Source: Henricia sp. BOLD:AAB3569 (taxonomy: Eukaryota > Echinodermata > Asteroidea > Spinulosida > Echinasteridae). From it: a DNA stretch of 64,000 bases. Within the stretch, counting starts at the first letter, position 1. Each line of letters opens with the position of its first letter. Position numbers and translations under genes: made by a program. This document shows positions 11,359-24,400 of the stretch, piece after piece. A model generated the notes under the pieces. It was not told where the DNA came from and did not search any database. It was given only the letters and a program-made list of their open reading frames with translations. The stretch is from NCBI GenBank assembly GCA_037783545.1, contig JBBELK010000490.1, positions 682,001-746,000 of the forward strand. The letters are read 5' to 3'.

Positions 11359-12119
11359 TATTATATAGTCTCCTCTCAAGACGCTAAAAAGGTACAAACC
11401 CCATTGTTCTCCCCTCGCAGTGGTGTAACAAAAAATTACGCATGCGGGATCGCGGAAACCGTGTTCGCATGATCGTTTCAACATTCATGCTTTTGGCAAC
11501 GTTTTTTGCCCCATAGTTGTAGAATAATCATTTAGTTTCATAGGACCCTGGATCTCAAACCAGCGGTAAGGACAGTATTTAGCTTTATTTGATGCTTTTA
11601 AAATTTGTTGCAGTTTTGGATGGATTTTCACCCCGTCCCGTGTGTTTACCTGGGGCGAGTTTGCAACGTTACTCGCCGCTGCAGGTAATACCGCCCTCTC
11701 GCGGTGGTGTTGTCTGCGCCCGTGTTTTGGAAGCTTGTTACAGAGTTTTACTGTTTATTAAGTTATTACTGTTTAGTTTTATTTTTCTTACCGTATGGAT
11801 GGGTTAAATTTTAACCCATTTGGGTTAAAGTTTAACCCAGGTAATTGTTCAGTGTGTGGACCAAAACTGTACCTGTCATGTGTGAAAAGAATTGGGAAAA
11901 TGTTGACTGCATTTTGCAATTTTTTAAAAGTGTCGATTTCACCTTTAAATGCTGCTCATTCATGCATGACATAAGGTATCGACCCACCATTCTATGCATT
12001 GTACTAATCATTCCCACCAAGTTTCGTGTAATTCCAAAATTTACTTTGGGAGATATAATAAATTATTTAGAGGGGAACTTACTGTTGTTGAGGTGTTTAT
12101 TAACAACTATGTAGTACTT
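11359..12119. other. Intergenic DNA, no supported gene
   Basis: The short frames seen here have no recognisable domain. The words GGGTTAAATTTTAACCC and GGGTTAAAGTTTAACCC occur back to back near 11803-11839, a small palindromic duplication. Confidence 0.35.
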
Positions 12120-12240
12120 CTAATTTCTAATTCTTCATGGGTTTCCTCACGCTTGCGAGTAACAGTGCAATGGGCACTATTGAGGAATCCTTGGTATGAA
12201 TACAAGAAATAAATAAAAAAATAATAATAATAATAATAAT
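12120..12240 (+). repeat. SINE 3' tail with (AAT)n
   Basis: The block contains CATGGGTTTCC, then AGGAATCCTTGGTATGAATA, then an AAATAA/AAT run. The same body sequence closes the SINE at 14106-14430, so this is a 5'-truncated copy of that family. The (AAT)n tail is typical of retroposed sequences. Confidence 0.6.
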
Positions 12241-12321
12241 CAAATGAAGCTCTGAGCCCTTTATTTTCAATGTTATAAGCCTTATGAAAACACTCTGAAT
12301 CCGTTTCTATTTCTACTGCAG

Positions 12322-12431
12322 CCCATCTGGTTTAAGAGTAAGAACATCTACTTTCGATTCTGGGTTAGGCAGCAACACACACTCAAGCGCAAGTTTAAAT
12401 GAGTTGAACGAGGATGATGACAGTATATCAA
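12322..12431 (+). CDS. Exon: Ser/Asp-rich N-terminal segment of the UNC5C-like protein
   Basis: The exon follows an acceptor (TTTCTACTGCAG) and ends at a GTATGT donor. Its open frame needs two bases from an earlier exon and gives one base to the next. It encodes 36 residues including SGLGSNTHSSASLNELNEDD, a low-complexity acidic and serine-rich region with no domain. Upstream in this frame there is a stop and no ATG, so it is internal. The preceding exon was not identified. Confidence 0.5.
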
Positions 12432-15400
12432 GTATGTAGTAAACACTGACAAAACATTATCACTGACCAAAGTTAAATCTTTCCTCATGTAAAGAAATTT
12501 TCATTCGTAGAGAGCAGCGAACTATGGAGGCCTGTTAAAACCATTTACCACTTTTGTTAATAGGTCACGATTTTGTTTGACCACATTTAACAAAATGCCT
12601 CATCCTTTTAGTTAGTAAGCGAGAAAGGGTATTATCCCATTGAAGAAACAACCATGACTCTAAATGTCAACAGTCTGCTTTAATATCTATGTTATAGTGC
12701 AGTACTTTTTTATCCAGGAGTTTTAATGTTGTTACATGCTGTATAACTCATAAGCAACAAGATCATTATTTTTGGGGTTGGGGGGGGGGGGGGGGGTTCA
12801 TACATCACATATTTTGTGCAAGAAAAAATAACAAACCATTTGTAAACGTTGAACAAAAATGTTCTTCTCTTTGAAATGTACTAATAGTGCCTTGGCAGTA
12901 ATGTTTGTGTCCATGAATTACTTTTGTGGTTAATTTTATCTTCGTCCAGATGAAGACAAGGACCGAGAAGCCAGTAAAACTCCAGAAGATTCCGTCATGA
13001 AGCCTGTCAAATATGTGACCAAAATGTCGCTTACTTTACATTCCTGTGTGAGTAAACGATTGGTTATAGTTTTTATTCAAATATTTGATATTTAATATAT
13101 TAAATTTTTAAAAATTGTATTACAGGTACTGCATGATCAAATCATATGTTAGTAGCAGCAGCAGTGTGTTGATTCTTGCACGTTAAAATAGGAATTAAGT
13201 AGAGCAAATGTTTCTTTCGCAGATCACAACTTTAATTTTCAGTTACTAAAATCTGTTGTTTCAGGTCAGAGGAGCACCATCCTGCCAAAAGACTCACCTA
13301 CAGTTGTTGTTAGATGAATTCAACAATCAATTAGCTAAGATGAGTGTGAGCGACCGATGGAAAATGCACCTCCACCTGCCGTACATCGCTCTCGGTTACT
13401 TTGACCATAGAGGAGGGAATCTTGATCTTGAGGACTATGGCGTCCACCTCACCATTCCACAAGGCGCATTAACCCAAGTCCAGGATCCTCAGCTAGTATA
13501 CATCTACATTGATCCCACAGCACCACAACTCGAGAGAATCGCATCACCAGAGGTGCCGCTTTCACCCATGGTTCAGTGCGGGCCTCAGGGCTTGCAGTTT
13601 ACGGAGAGTGTGGTTCTGTCGTTCCCACACAGTGCTAACGGAAATTATAAACAGATCACACCACTCATGTGCCATGACGATACCACAGAGGGTGGATGGA
13701 AGGAATTTGATGGCAAGGCGATGATGTTCATGACAGATCGGAGAGTCGTTTTCCTGGTGGACCATTTTACTATATATAAACTAAGCGGGACACCCCCTGA
13801 TGAAATGACTAAATTGCTGACGATAGGTGCCTTTGGGCCTGTCCTAGACCCAACAAGTCATCGGTCCAGAATTTGTGTTCACAGTTGGAACCACGGTGCT
13901 GTAGACAGTGAAAAGGTAAATTTCACATTGCTTTGTCATTTGACATCACGTCCAGGCAAGCCAAGCTAATTTCAACGTCTAAGTGCTGGAACTTGTAGCC
14001 ATGTTATGAACGTCTAGGTTTATTTCTTGTTCTTGTCATGTATTGTATTGCATGTTTAAACCAAGCCTAGGTTTGTTCTGGATGATGATCAGTAAACGTG
14101 CACAAGGTACCGTGGCCGAGTGGTTTGGGTCATTGACTCGCAATAATAAGTAAAAACTTGGGGTTGCTGGTTTGAGCCTCCCCAGGCCGCAGTTATACCT
14201 GTGCCCTTGAGCAAGGCACTGAACCACACTTGCTCCATCATTCGGAAGGGGTGTTAAGCCGTTGGTCCAGTGTGTTAGGTAACGGTAACGCACTTTAAAG
14301 ATCATAGAGCATTATTTCGTGAAGAGCAAGAGGATTCCCGGTGTCTCTGGCCGTTTCTAATTATTCATGGGTTTCCAATGGGCACTTTTGAGGAATCCTT
14401 GGTATGAATACCAGAAAGCAACAATAAGTCTGGTGTTTGTTAAAAACAAACACGCTGTTTCGGCCCTTTTTACTGATCTGGTTTTCGGCTCAGAAAACTG
14501 TAAATCTGTTTGAAAAATATTCATGTATACGCTCTAATTCCAGGTCATACATGCATGTAGATACTATTTAAAATACAAAAGTCGGTGTTGCTATAAAATT
14601 ATTAACAGGTAACCTCGCCAAAATATTCTCTTTCGTGCGAGAACATAAAAATTGTCTAAACATTTGGAAAATGTCTCTCATCTTTTATATATTCCTCCAA
14701 CCTACATCCCAGTGTATTAAATAAATACTGAAGTCATAATCGCGAATCACAGCTCTTTTGGGACGGTGGGAAGTTTGTATATAGGCAGTAGGCTGGAAAA
14801 TGTCCGTTTCTAAATTTCTAGAGGGTTGTTGAATGGTTTAAAGCCTAAGAACAGCAAACGGTACCAATGTGATTTTTAAGTATAGTTGTATTTGTGTAAT
14901 CATTTCTGTGCAATGTGTTTTAATCCAACAATTTTTAGGTTTTTATGGTTGAAAAGTGCCGTCAAAAAATTCATCTTGGTTTTCTCACTCGAAATCGTTG
15001 GAAATGCATTCGATTTCGTTTGTGGAAGTACGTATTTTGATCAGGAGGCAATTTCTCTGGTTCTTATTCATTTGCGAGTTATTTAATTCGTTTAAAGATA
15101 TTCGCATTTGTTCGCAAATACATCCATGCAGATTAGAATTTGCATCATTCAAATACAAAGCATTAATTGAATCTTCATTGAATTTAGCACAAACGCGGTG
15201 CTTGGGTGAATTTGAATGATTTTCGTTGGCTTTTCAAAGTTGAACTCACGTACATGTAGTTTTTAAATTTGAGTGTTGTATTTTCCTGATTTGCATGCTC
15301 GAAAAACCAACTTGAATGCTCTCTTTAAATAGTAGAAGGATGATCCCAAACTACATTCAAATTTGCACTAAAATGAATGCATCTGAAACGAACTTGGGAG

Positions 15401-18400
15401 GTAATTTGTTAAAACTGAACGAGAAAACCTATAATACTTAAATTTAGGCATGCATCCTCGAATAACTAGAGACCTTGAGGAAAATATCAATTGCACTGCC
15501 GAAACAGCTAAACAAAAATCTGAACGAAAACAATATAGCTGTTTCGGCATTGCCGAAACAGCTAATAAACCAATGTAAAGTACACCAACACGACAAACAA
15601 ATCAAATATTAAAGGGACACACCGGCTTTGTTGGGCTATTTTGGGCTCGAAATAGACCCATACATTATTCCGAAGCGCTTTCCAGACGCCGTCAAATTTG
15701 GCCGTTTTTTAGCATTTAAAAAAAAATCAAGGTTAGTTTTGTGTCCAGCCGCATGAATGTTTTCTACTGCAGAACTGCACCAAATTCAACTCTGATTTAC
15801 CCCCAATATTTATAAGATATTGACAAAAGAGAGACTATTTATACAGGTATGAAACAAAGTTGAACATATGTATGAAAATTCGAACATAAATGTTTGTTTC
15901 GAGAGTCCGGAGAGAGCGCGTGCTACGGCAGGATACCGTGGAGTGTAGGATATTTGCCCCGCGCAGCACGGCAAATACCCGCAGTCCACACTCGTCTGTT
16001 TGTGTTGCTTCGGTGTACGTTTGTGAAGATAAAACATGATGCCAACTCCCGGCTAGTATTGTCACAAGACGGTATTTTGGTTCTCCCTTCCACGCCCCGC
16101 CTACGCGCTGTACCCACTACCGATAGAGGGCGCCATTCACACTTTCACCTACCGAAATACGGTCTTGTGTGCTTTGGCAGGGTCACGTGCACGCGGTTCC
16201 CTGAGAATTCCATGCACATTCCAAGCGTACCGAGCGCATACCAATGACGTATGTAATGTTAAGTATGGCACCCAGACGTCTTCCTGTTGCGTTCTAGTTT
16301 CGCCGCGCTGTTAATAGTTAGGCCTACATGCCGAATTATTTATGGATAAAAATAATTTGTTTGCCAAGATTTGTGATCGAGAACTACCCAGAGAAGTATG
16401 GGGATGCATATCCCGTGGTCCGAGGGGTAATCAAGAACTAGACTAGAGGAAGAAAAACAGCCATTTCCTCCATAGGGGCGATTCTCCGGCGACTGTCTGT
16501 AAATTGTTTTTTCCACCGGCACCGGTATCGGCACAAGCGAGCCTGATCATGACAGTACACATGGTACATGACTTGTATTTGGTAAGTTGCCTCGGCCAAG
16601 TAGGCCTATAAACTGCGTGGTAGGCAAGGTTATTGTGAGAAATTATGGGCCATAAATAAATTGTAATCTCATCACACGCCGTCATTCATGGGATTAGGCG
16701 AGCTAGTACTAGGCCTAGGCCTCCATGTTTTTTTCCCATGACGAACGTTACAATACGTGTATGTACATGGCATGATAAAGTGCAGACAGTAATTGTATTT
16801 CTTTCAAAGAAAACAGTTTAGTATGTACTGGAACAAATATTTTGGAGATGTTTTACTGTCATACCTGCACTCGGGACCATGCAATAAAGAAAATACATGT
16901 CTATCGAAGGTATTGAAGTTAAGTTAGCTTTTTTTTTTTTTTAAGAGTGGAAACGATTCTCAATTTTCTTAAACATTTGTTTACCCTAGTTTTGTTTCAA
17001 ATTTCGAATTTGATCCCAAGGATGGATCACTGACCATAAATCAAGGTGGTGTCCAGCAGCTAATTAATTATGAAAATTGTAACTTGCGCAATCATTACAA
17101 ATACATTTTGTACAATTACTGTACCTTCATCTAATTATTGCAGATAGTTGCACAGCTTTTTGCAGTCTTTTTTATTTTGTTTTTCATGTACAGGGGGTGT
17201 TAATCTTCCACAGAAGGTGCAGCATTTCGCATGTGTGACAGCCAACTCGGAGAGTGACGCTCCTTCTGAAAGTCATCAACACCTGTTGCCTTCAGTTGAC
17301 AGCCAAGAGGAGACGAGGGGAAAATTAGAATGAATTATGTTTACTGGTCGCCCCTTATTCTCCTTAAAATGACTTAGAAACCACCAAAACTTAAAAAACA
17401 TTTTAAAGGAAGTGATTTTAGGAGTGAAAAACATTCAACAACTTCCTGGAAAATACGTCAACTTTTTCTGCCCTGTTTCATAGACTTAACTCACGGCGTC
17501 TTAGTGGCAACCAGTAAACGGAATTCATACTGTTGCCTTCCCGGGTATTTGGGGTGTTACCCGGGGTGTGGGCAATCAGTTAATAGTTAAAGGGAAATGG
17601 ACTGGACACTTCCTTTGTTGACAGTCAAGGGTTGGTTTATTAACCTTACTTCATTTATTTACAAGTATACATAGCAGTAATAGACTTAGATAATGGTAGC
17701 GTTAGATAATGGTAGCTTTAGAGTCTTCGAGCGGTTGGAATAACTCAAACAGTATTGCATAGCGACGACGGGCAAGCTAGTGACCGGGCGTAGGTACGGG
17801 GGAGACACGGCCAACGGCAAGGGACTGCACCGATGTCTCAAGTGTTCGTATAAGACTATACGGGTACTAGGTTAACCAGGCTGGGTGGTGGCTCAATTCG
17901 AGGGGGCTCGCTAACGAGAGACTCGGCCGGGTGTAGCGGAACTGGACCGCTACGCCGAGTGGGGCAACCGAAAGCCACGCACGGCGAGGTGTAGCGGGGG
18001 AGAGCCGCTACGCATACGCCGAGAGAGGCAACCGCAAGCCCGGCGAGGTGTAGCGAGAGGGAACCACTACGCCTACGCCGACAGACAACCGCAAGCCACC
18101 CACACCGAGGTCATACCAAGCACGGACGGTTCAGTGGCCGACGTCGCACAGCACCACTGAGCCGAGTGACTAAGCAACCGTAATAGGTCAGTTGGAATGT
18201 CGTCGTCCGTGTAGGACTTTAATACTTAACCAGACCTAAACAAGTTGAGTCCTTATTTATTGTTGAAAGTAGAAATCGATGTTAAAAAGAAATTTTGAGG
18301 GTCCTTTTCGCGTTTTTCAGTGTCGGTTTTTGACGCTGGAACTACTTTGTTTTTCCCGGATTCACAACGAGTGCGTCGCCATTAAACAGGAAACCGATTG

Positions 18401-21400
18401 TTACTTCGCGACAGACAATACCATTATTTGTGGGGTGTGTGGTTTATGAAAATTGAAGCACATTGTCAATGTATACATTATGCAACCATCAGAATTGTGT
18501 TGTAGTAGAATAAATTCTTCTAGTTTCAAAATTTAAATCGTTGATGTGCTATAAAATCGACCACTCTGATGATTGGCCTTAAGTCTGGGATCCAGGCCTG
18601 TGAAATATAAATATACGGCATTTTAACGTCATGTCAGAGAGCCAGACTGAAATGTCCTTTTCGTGTATGGCGCGGCGCCGGCCGGCCAGCAACAATCATG
18701 ATTTTCATCGATGAATCGCGAAAGATTGTATATGAGCAACAAATTACTCGTAAAAATAAAGTAAGTAATGAAGGTAACAATAGTATAGTAAGCTTTATGT
18801 TGCTAGCGGTCCGTGTTTGCTAATTCGTGGTTTAAGTGGCATAAATTCACAACTGAAAAACACACTCCAGGCACCAGCGCACACGGCGTGGCCCGCCTAT
18901 GTCAAAAGTTGAAGAACATGAGCGCCATTGGATGAAAACGGATCCAAACTTGAAATTTTACAAGGAATTCATTTTTTGGGGTCTCGCTTTCCGGAAAAAC
19001 CGGGAAATGTGTCTAATTTGCAAAACGTCGAAAAATCCACGCAATCCATTGGTCTTTCAGCTATGAGACCATGTTGCACATTAGCTATAGGGTTTCAAGG
19101 GTCGGATGTTCTATTTTTCACCTCATTTCAGTGATTAGATATTGCGAATGAGCGGATAGGGATACATCGAGTCTAAATAGCTTATAGATATTACCGCATA
19201 TGTTTTGTCCCAAGTGACAATGATCATTGTAAATTTGACTTTAAATGTTGCCATAGGAATCGGGTCGCCAGGGTCTACCTGACAAGCTTCTCGGGAAACA
19301 TCTTAACAATTGAATACACTTACTAGCAGGTGGGTGGTCACCTGGGCATGGGAACTTGTTAAATCGACGAAACTCACGTGAGATCGCGTTTAACAGCTTT
19401 CTCCCAAAACTGGCAGTTTCATTGTTTGAAGTTGTGGGAATCGGGTTCATCCAGATGATGGGTGAAATCCAGTCAGAAAATGATAATAACCGCCGGGTGT
19501 GAAAATTAATGTCTCAATTGTGTTTCTTCTCACGCAGAATTATATTTAAGTATGGCGAGAAAAAGTGACATTTTAATATTCATAGTAAAGGGGTTGTTTT
19601 AAAGAACCAACTACGGAGCTATGGAAGTGCCATCCAACTTGTTAAAATCCTAAACTAATTTATTCTAGGATGACAACATATTCGGTGCAAAATTCCGTCA
19701 TCCTACATTCTAGATGTCGTTCTCCTAAGATAATTATTACAGGATGACGACACTGTGCTCTGAATATGTTGCATTCTGCGATAAATTACCTCAGGGTCTT
19801 ATAAAACAAAGTCAGGTGGAATTTTATGCTATTGGAGTACACGAATTTGTCCGCGATAATGTAATTCTTCGTGCGCGCGTTACGCGTACTCCAAGCGTGT
19901 TGTACGCGCACGCACATGACCGGGTACTTGTAGTGCACATTTTGCTTTCGGGCGCGTGCAGTTTCTGTGTGCGTGTGCGTGTTCCATAAGCGCTGAATAG
20001 GGCTCGTGCCAGCCTAAAAGGTGTTTAAGACTGGCTAGTCTTTATCGTCCTTTTAAGACTGGCCACGTGACGTGCTCTTAGCCAACAGGGATGCGTAAAC
20101 TGTCCAAGGTATTTATTAATTGTATTTAAAGATATCTCTATAATTGAAAGCCTCAGCAGTTTTAAAGATAGCCTGAAATAATTAAAAACAAATTACTTTC
20201 ATTTGAATAAATGTCACTTTTTCTCGCCATATATTCTGCGTGGGAAGAAACAATGATATTATTTTTTTCACACGAGGTGGTCATCATTTTCTGAGAAGTC
20301 GCCCATCGTCTCGATATGACCCGGATTCTCAAAACTTTAATGAAACTACCAGTTTTTGGAGAAAGCCATTAATTAAACGCGATCTCACGTGAGTTTCGTC
20401 AATTTGACAGATTCCCACGGCCAGGTGATCACCACCTGCCTGAGCACATTTAATGGTTACTTTTGTTACAGAATGATGTTTACCGAGATGCACGTAGACC
20501 CTGGCGACCTGGTTCCTATGGTCACATTAAACATGATCACTTGTCACTTGGGACAAAGGATCCAACAGCACCTGCGGTAATATCGCGAGTAAATTTAATA
20601 TTTAGACTTGATTTTTCCCTATACCCGCTCATCAGCATCGTCCTATCACTGAAATGAGGTGGAAAATAGAACCCCCGACCCTTGAAACCCTATAGCTAAT
20701 GTGTAATATGACCTAATACGTGAGAAATCAATGGATTTATGCAAATTTATCCAAATTATGCAAATTAGACAACTTTCCCGGTTTTTCCGGAAAGTGAGAC
20801 CACAAAAAATGAATTCCTTGTAAAATTTCGAGTTTGGATCCGTTTTCATCCAATGGCGCTCATGTTCTTCAACTTTTGACATAGGCGGGCCACGCCGTGC
20901 GCAGTGTACACGGTACAGTGAACAATTAAGTGACAGCGACAGTCGTCCCGTTTTAAGACATCTCGACCGGTCACGGTCGAAAAATTCGGAGAGAATTTGG
21001 TGGTTGATCATGGACAAACTATCATGCACGTTCGCTAGTTGAAACTCCATGCACTAAGTCTATGGAGCATGACAACAAAAATCCTAAGTGTTTTCAAAGA
21101 AAAACTTGATATTTTCTTATCGTGTTTCCAAACCAAATTTTACACTTTCTGGGGCATTTATGATCATGACATTGTTACTTTTATTAGGAAGAATTAGTGG
21201 CGAACGTGTACGGTATTTATACCGTTCATCATGTCTTACGATCACGACCTTTTGCACAAAACATATGAGACTAAGTGTTTCCTCACAAACATTTTTTTTT
21301 CTAACTCAAAAATGTGGGTATCTCCATCAAATTTGCACTTACCGATGCTTGAGTCATTTCAAAAAAAGAAAAACATTCTGATCAACTTCTCAACCCTCAG

Positions 21401-24400
21401 TGCCATTTATTATTATCACCTATTACTCTCGTACGATTTATTTATTAGGTGATCGGAACTCATTCCGATCACCTATTACTATTGTACGATTTCTTTGTCT
21501 TTTTAGGTGATCGGGCCAACAGCCCGATCACCTATTACTCTCGTACGATTTCTTTATTAGGTGATCGGAACTCATTCCGATCACCTATTACTATTGTACG
21601 ATTTCTTTGTCTTTTTTTTTTTTTTTTTTTTTTTTTTCTTCTTTTTCCACTCAAACGTTTCCAGAGCTTTTCTTCAAAACGGTTCAAGCTATCAACTTGA
21701 AACTTTGTAGGAACATCAACCCCAATGTGAAGGTGTGCATACATGTGTGACGTCATTGTGACGTCATCGGGTATCAAATTACAACCCAAAATGTTTTAAA
21801 ATGCTTCCGTCTGGAAAACCACGTGACCCATGGTTTTCGTATTTGGCAGGTTTATAGATAAGATCATATTTTTGCACTTATTTAGCAACAATGCCCATCA
21901 AACCGAGCTGAATCTTTAAGAAACTAAGTACAGGCATAGGTCCTATGGCAGACTTTCACCAGCGTGTATAATATTATGATGGCATCAAGCGTGACGTCAT
22001 CGTGACGTCATCAAGTATCAAATTACACTCCCAAAAAAACCAAAATATGCATATTTTAAAATGCTTCCGTCTCGAAAACCACGTGACCCAGGATCTTCGT
22101 ATTTGGCAGGTTTATAGATGACATTCTGTGCTACAATTTTCTTTGTGTGGGCATTTTCATCTGACCCTTCCTTATGGGGTCAATTGGAGGTCAAAGTTCA
22201 ACGAAACTCAGAATCTCAGTTTTTACACTTACCAGCAACAATGCCCATCAAACCAAGCTGAATCGTTAGTAAATTAGATACGGACATAGGCCCTACGGCA
22301 GACTTTCACCAGAATGTATAGTATCATGATGGCATCAAGTGTGACGTAATCATGACGTCATCAGGTGTCAAATTACAAAAATTCAAAGGTTATTATTTCC
22401 AAAATTCATATCTCAAGAACCGTAATAGATACTTGAACAATTCTTTCACAACATAATAAGTCTAAATGAGCTGAAAAAATCATACGATGTCATGACCCCT
22501 GTGTGACGCCTACTTCCGGTCCAAACCGGAAGTTGTTCGAAAATGTGCATTTTTTAAGCGTTTTGAATGCAAATAGATTCAAAGTGGTAGTGAATTTGAC
22601 CATATTTCTACGGAACGAAATGTTTCCACACATGTGGACTTTTTGACTATACCATTGGTGACGTCATCACATGGACGGTAGTTACGTAATGTGGTGTCAA
22701 AATACGCACAATCTGTGCACACAATAGTAACGTTATGATGAGATTGACAATTATGACGTCATCAGATACACAATTTTAGCGTTTAATAGTCAGAGTCATG
22801 TCTTGAGAATTCCAATACCTTTTCAACATCAAACAACTCGAGTTTTCAAACAATCTCAAAACTGTGTCGTCATCATCATTTCAATGTTTATGTCACCCGA
22901 TCACCTTGCGTTTGTAAAAAACACAAACGCGAAGCTCTATTGTTTTTTGTTTTTTTTCTTTTTCTTTTTCCACTCAAACGTTTCCAGAGGTTTTCTTCAA
23001 AACGGTTCAAGCTATCAACTTAAAACTTGGTAGGAACATCAACCCCAATGTGAAGATGTGCATACAAGTGTGACGTCATTGTGACGTCATAAGGTATCAA
23101 ATTACAAACCAAAAATGACCAAAATATGCATGTTTTAAAATGCTTCCGTCTGGAAAACCACGTGACCCATGATCTTCGTATTTGACAGGCTTATATATCA
23201 GATCATGGCCTACAATTTTCTTCGTGTGGGCATTTTCATCTGACCCTTCCTTCTGGGGTCAATCTGAGGTCAAAGTTCAACGAAAACGAAAATCTCAATT
23301 TTTGCACTTATTGAGCAACAATGCCCATCAAACCAAGCTGAATCTTTAAGAAACTAAGTACAGGCATAGGTCCTATAGCAGACTTTCACCAGCGTGTTTA
23401 AAGGAGTGTGACCAGATCACTTTTTTTTACCCATAACTCCCTGGGACTTACCTTATGGGTCATGAGATTTTTATATCATAACATCCGTTATATTTTTCTG
23501 ATTACGAAACTGAAACTCCCGCGCTTCTAGGCCGCATATTTCCGATGATATCGTCGAAAATCCACCGATTATTTGTAAACTAATTTTCCAGTATCAACGT
23601 TTATCCGCTGAAAGCCGACTCGATAGTTTTGTTCAATTTTTTACTGGAAATTGCGAATGTTTTCGGGTTTTTGGGACATGGGAGGCGTGTATGGGAGTTA
23701 CTTGATAATATTGGCAAGTTACATCGAAAACTATTTGCCAGAAACTCTGGTCACGCTCCTTTAATATTATGATGGCATCAAGCGTGACGTCATCGTGACG
23801 TCATCAAGTATCAAATTACACCTCCCAAAAACCAAAATATGCATATTTTAAAATGCTTCCGTCTCGAAAACCACGTGACCCAGGATCTTCGTATTTGGCA
23901 GGTTTATAGATGACATTCTGTGCTACAACTTTCTTTGTGTGGGCATTTTCATCTGACCCTTCCTTCTGGGGTCAATTGGAGGTCAAAGTTCAACGAAAAC
24001 GGACATCTCAGTTTTTACACTTACCAGTAACAATGCCCATCAAACCAAGCTGAATCGTTAGTAAATTAGATACAGACATAGGCCCTACGGCAGACTTTCA
24101 CCAGCATGTATAGTATCATGATGGCATCAAGTGTGACGTAATAATGACGTCATCAGGTGTCAAATTACAAAAATTCAAAGGTTATTATTTTCAAAATTCA
24201 TATCTCAAGAACCGTAATAGATACTTGAACAATTCTTTCACAACATGATAAGTCTAAATGAACTTAACAAATCATACGATGTCATGACCCCTGTGTGACG
24301 CCTACTTCCGGTCCAAACCGGAAGTTGTTCGAAAATGTGCAATTTTTTAGCATTTTGAATGCAAATAGATTCAAAGTGGTAGTGAATTTGACCATATTTC

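Noticed and set aside
21447-21586. CRISPR-like array of palindromic repeats
   Set aside because: Only three units, near-identical spacers and a clearly animal genome. The hairpins belong to a mobile repeat family.
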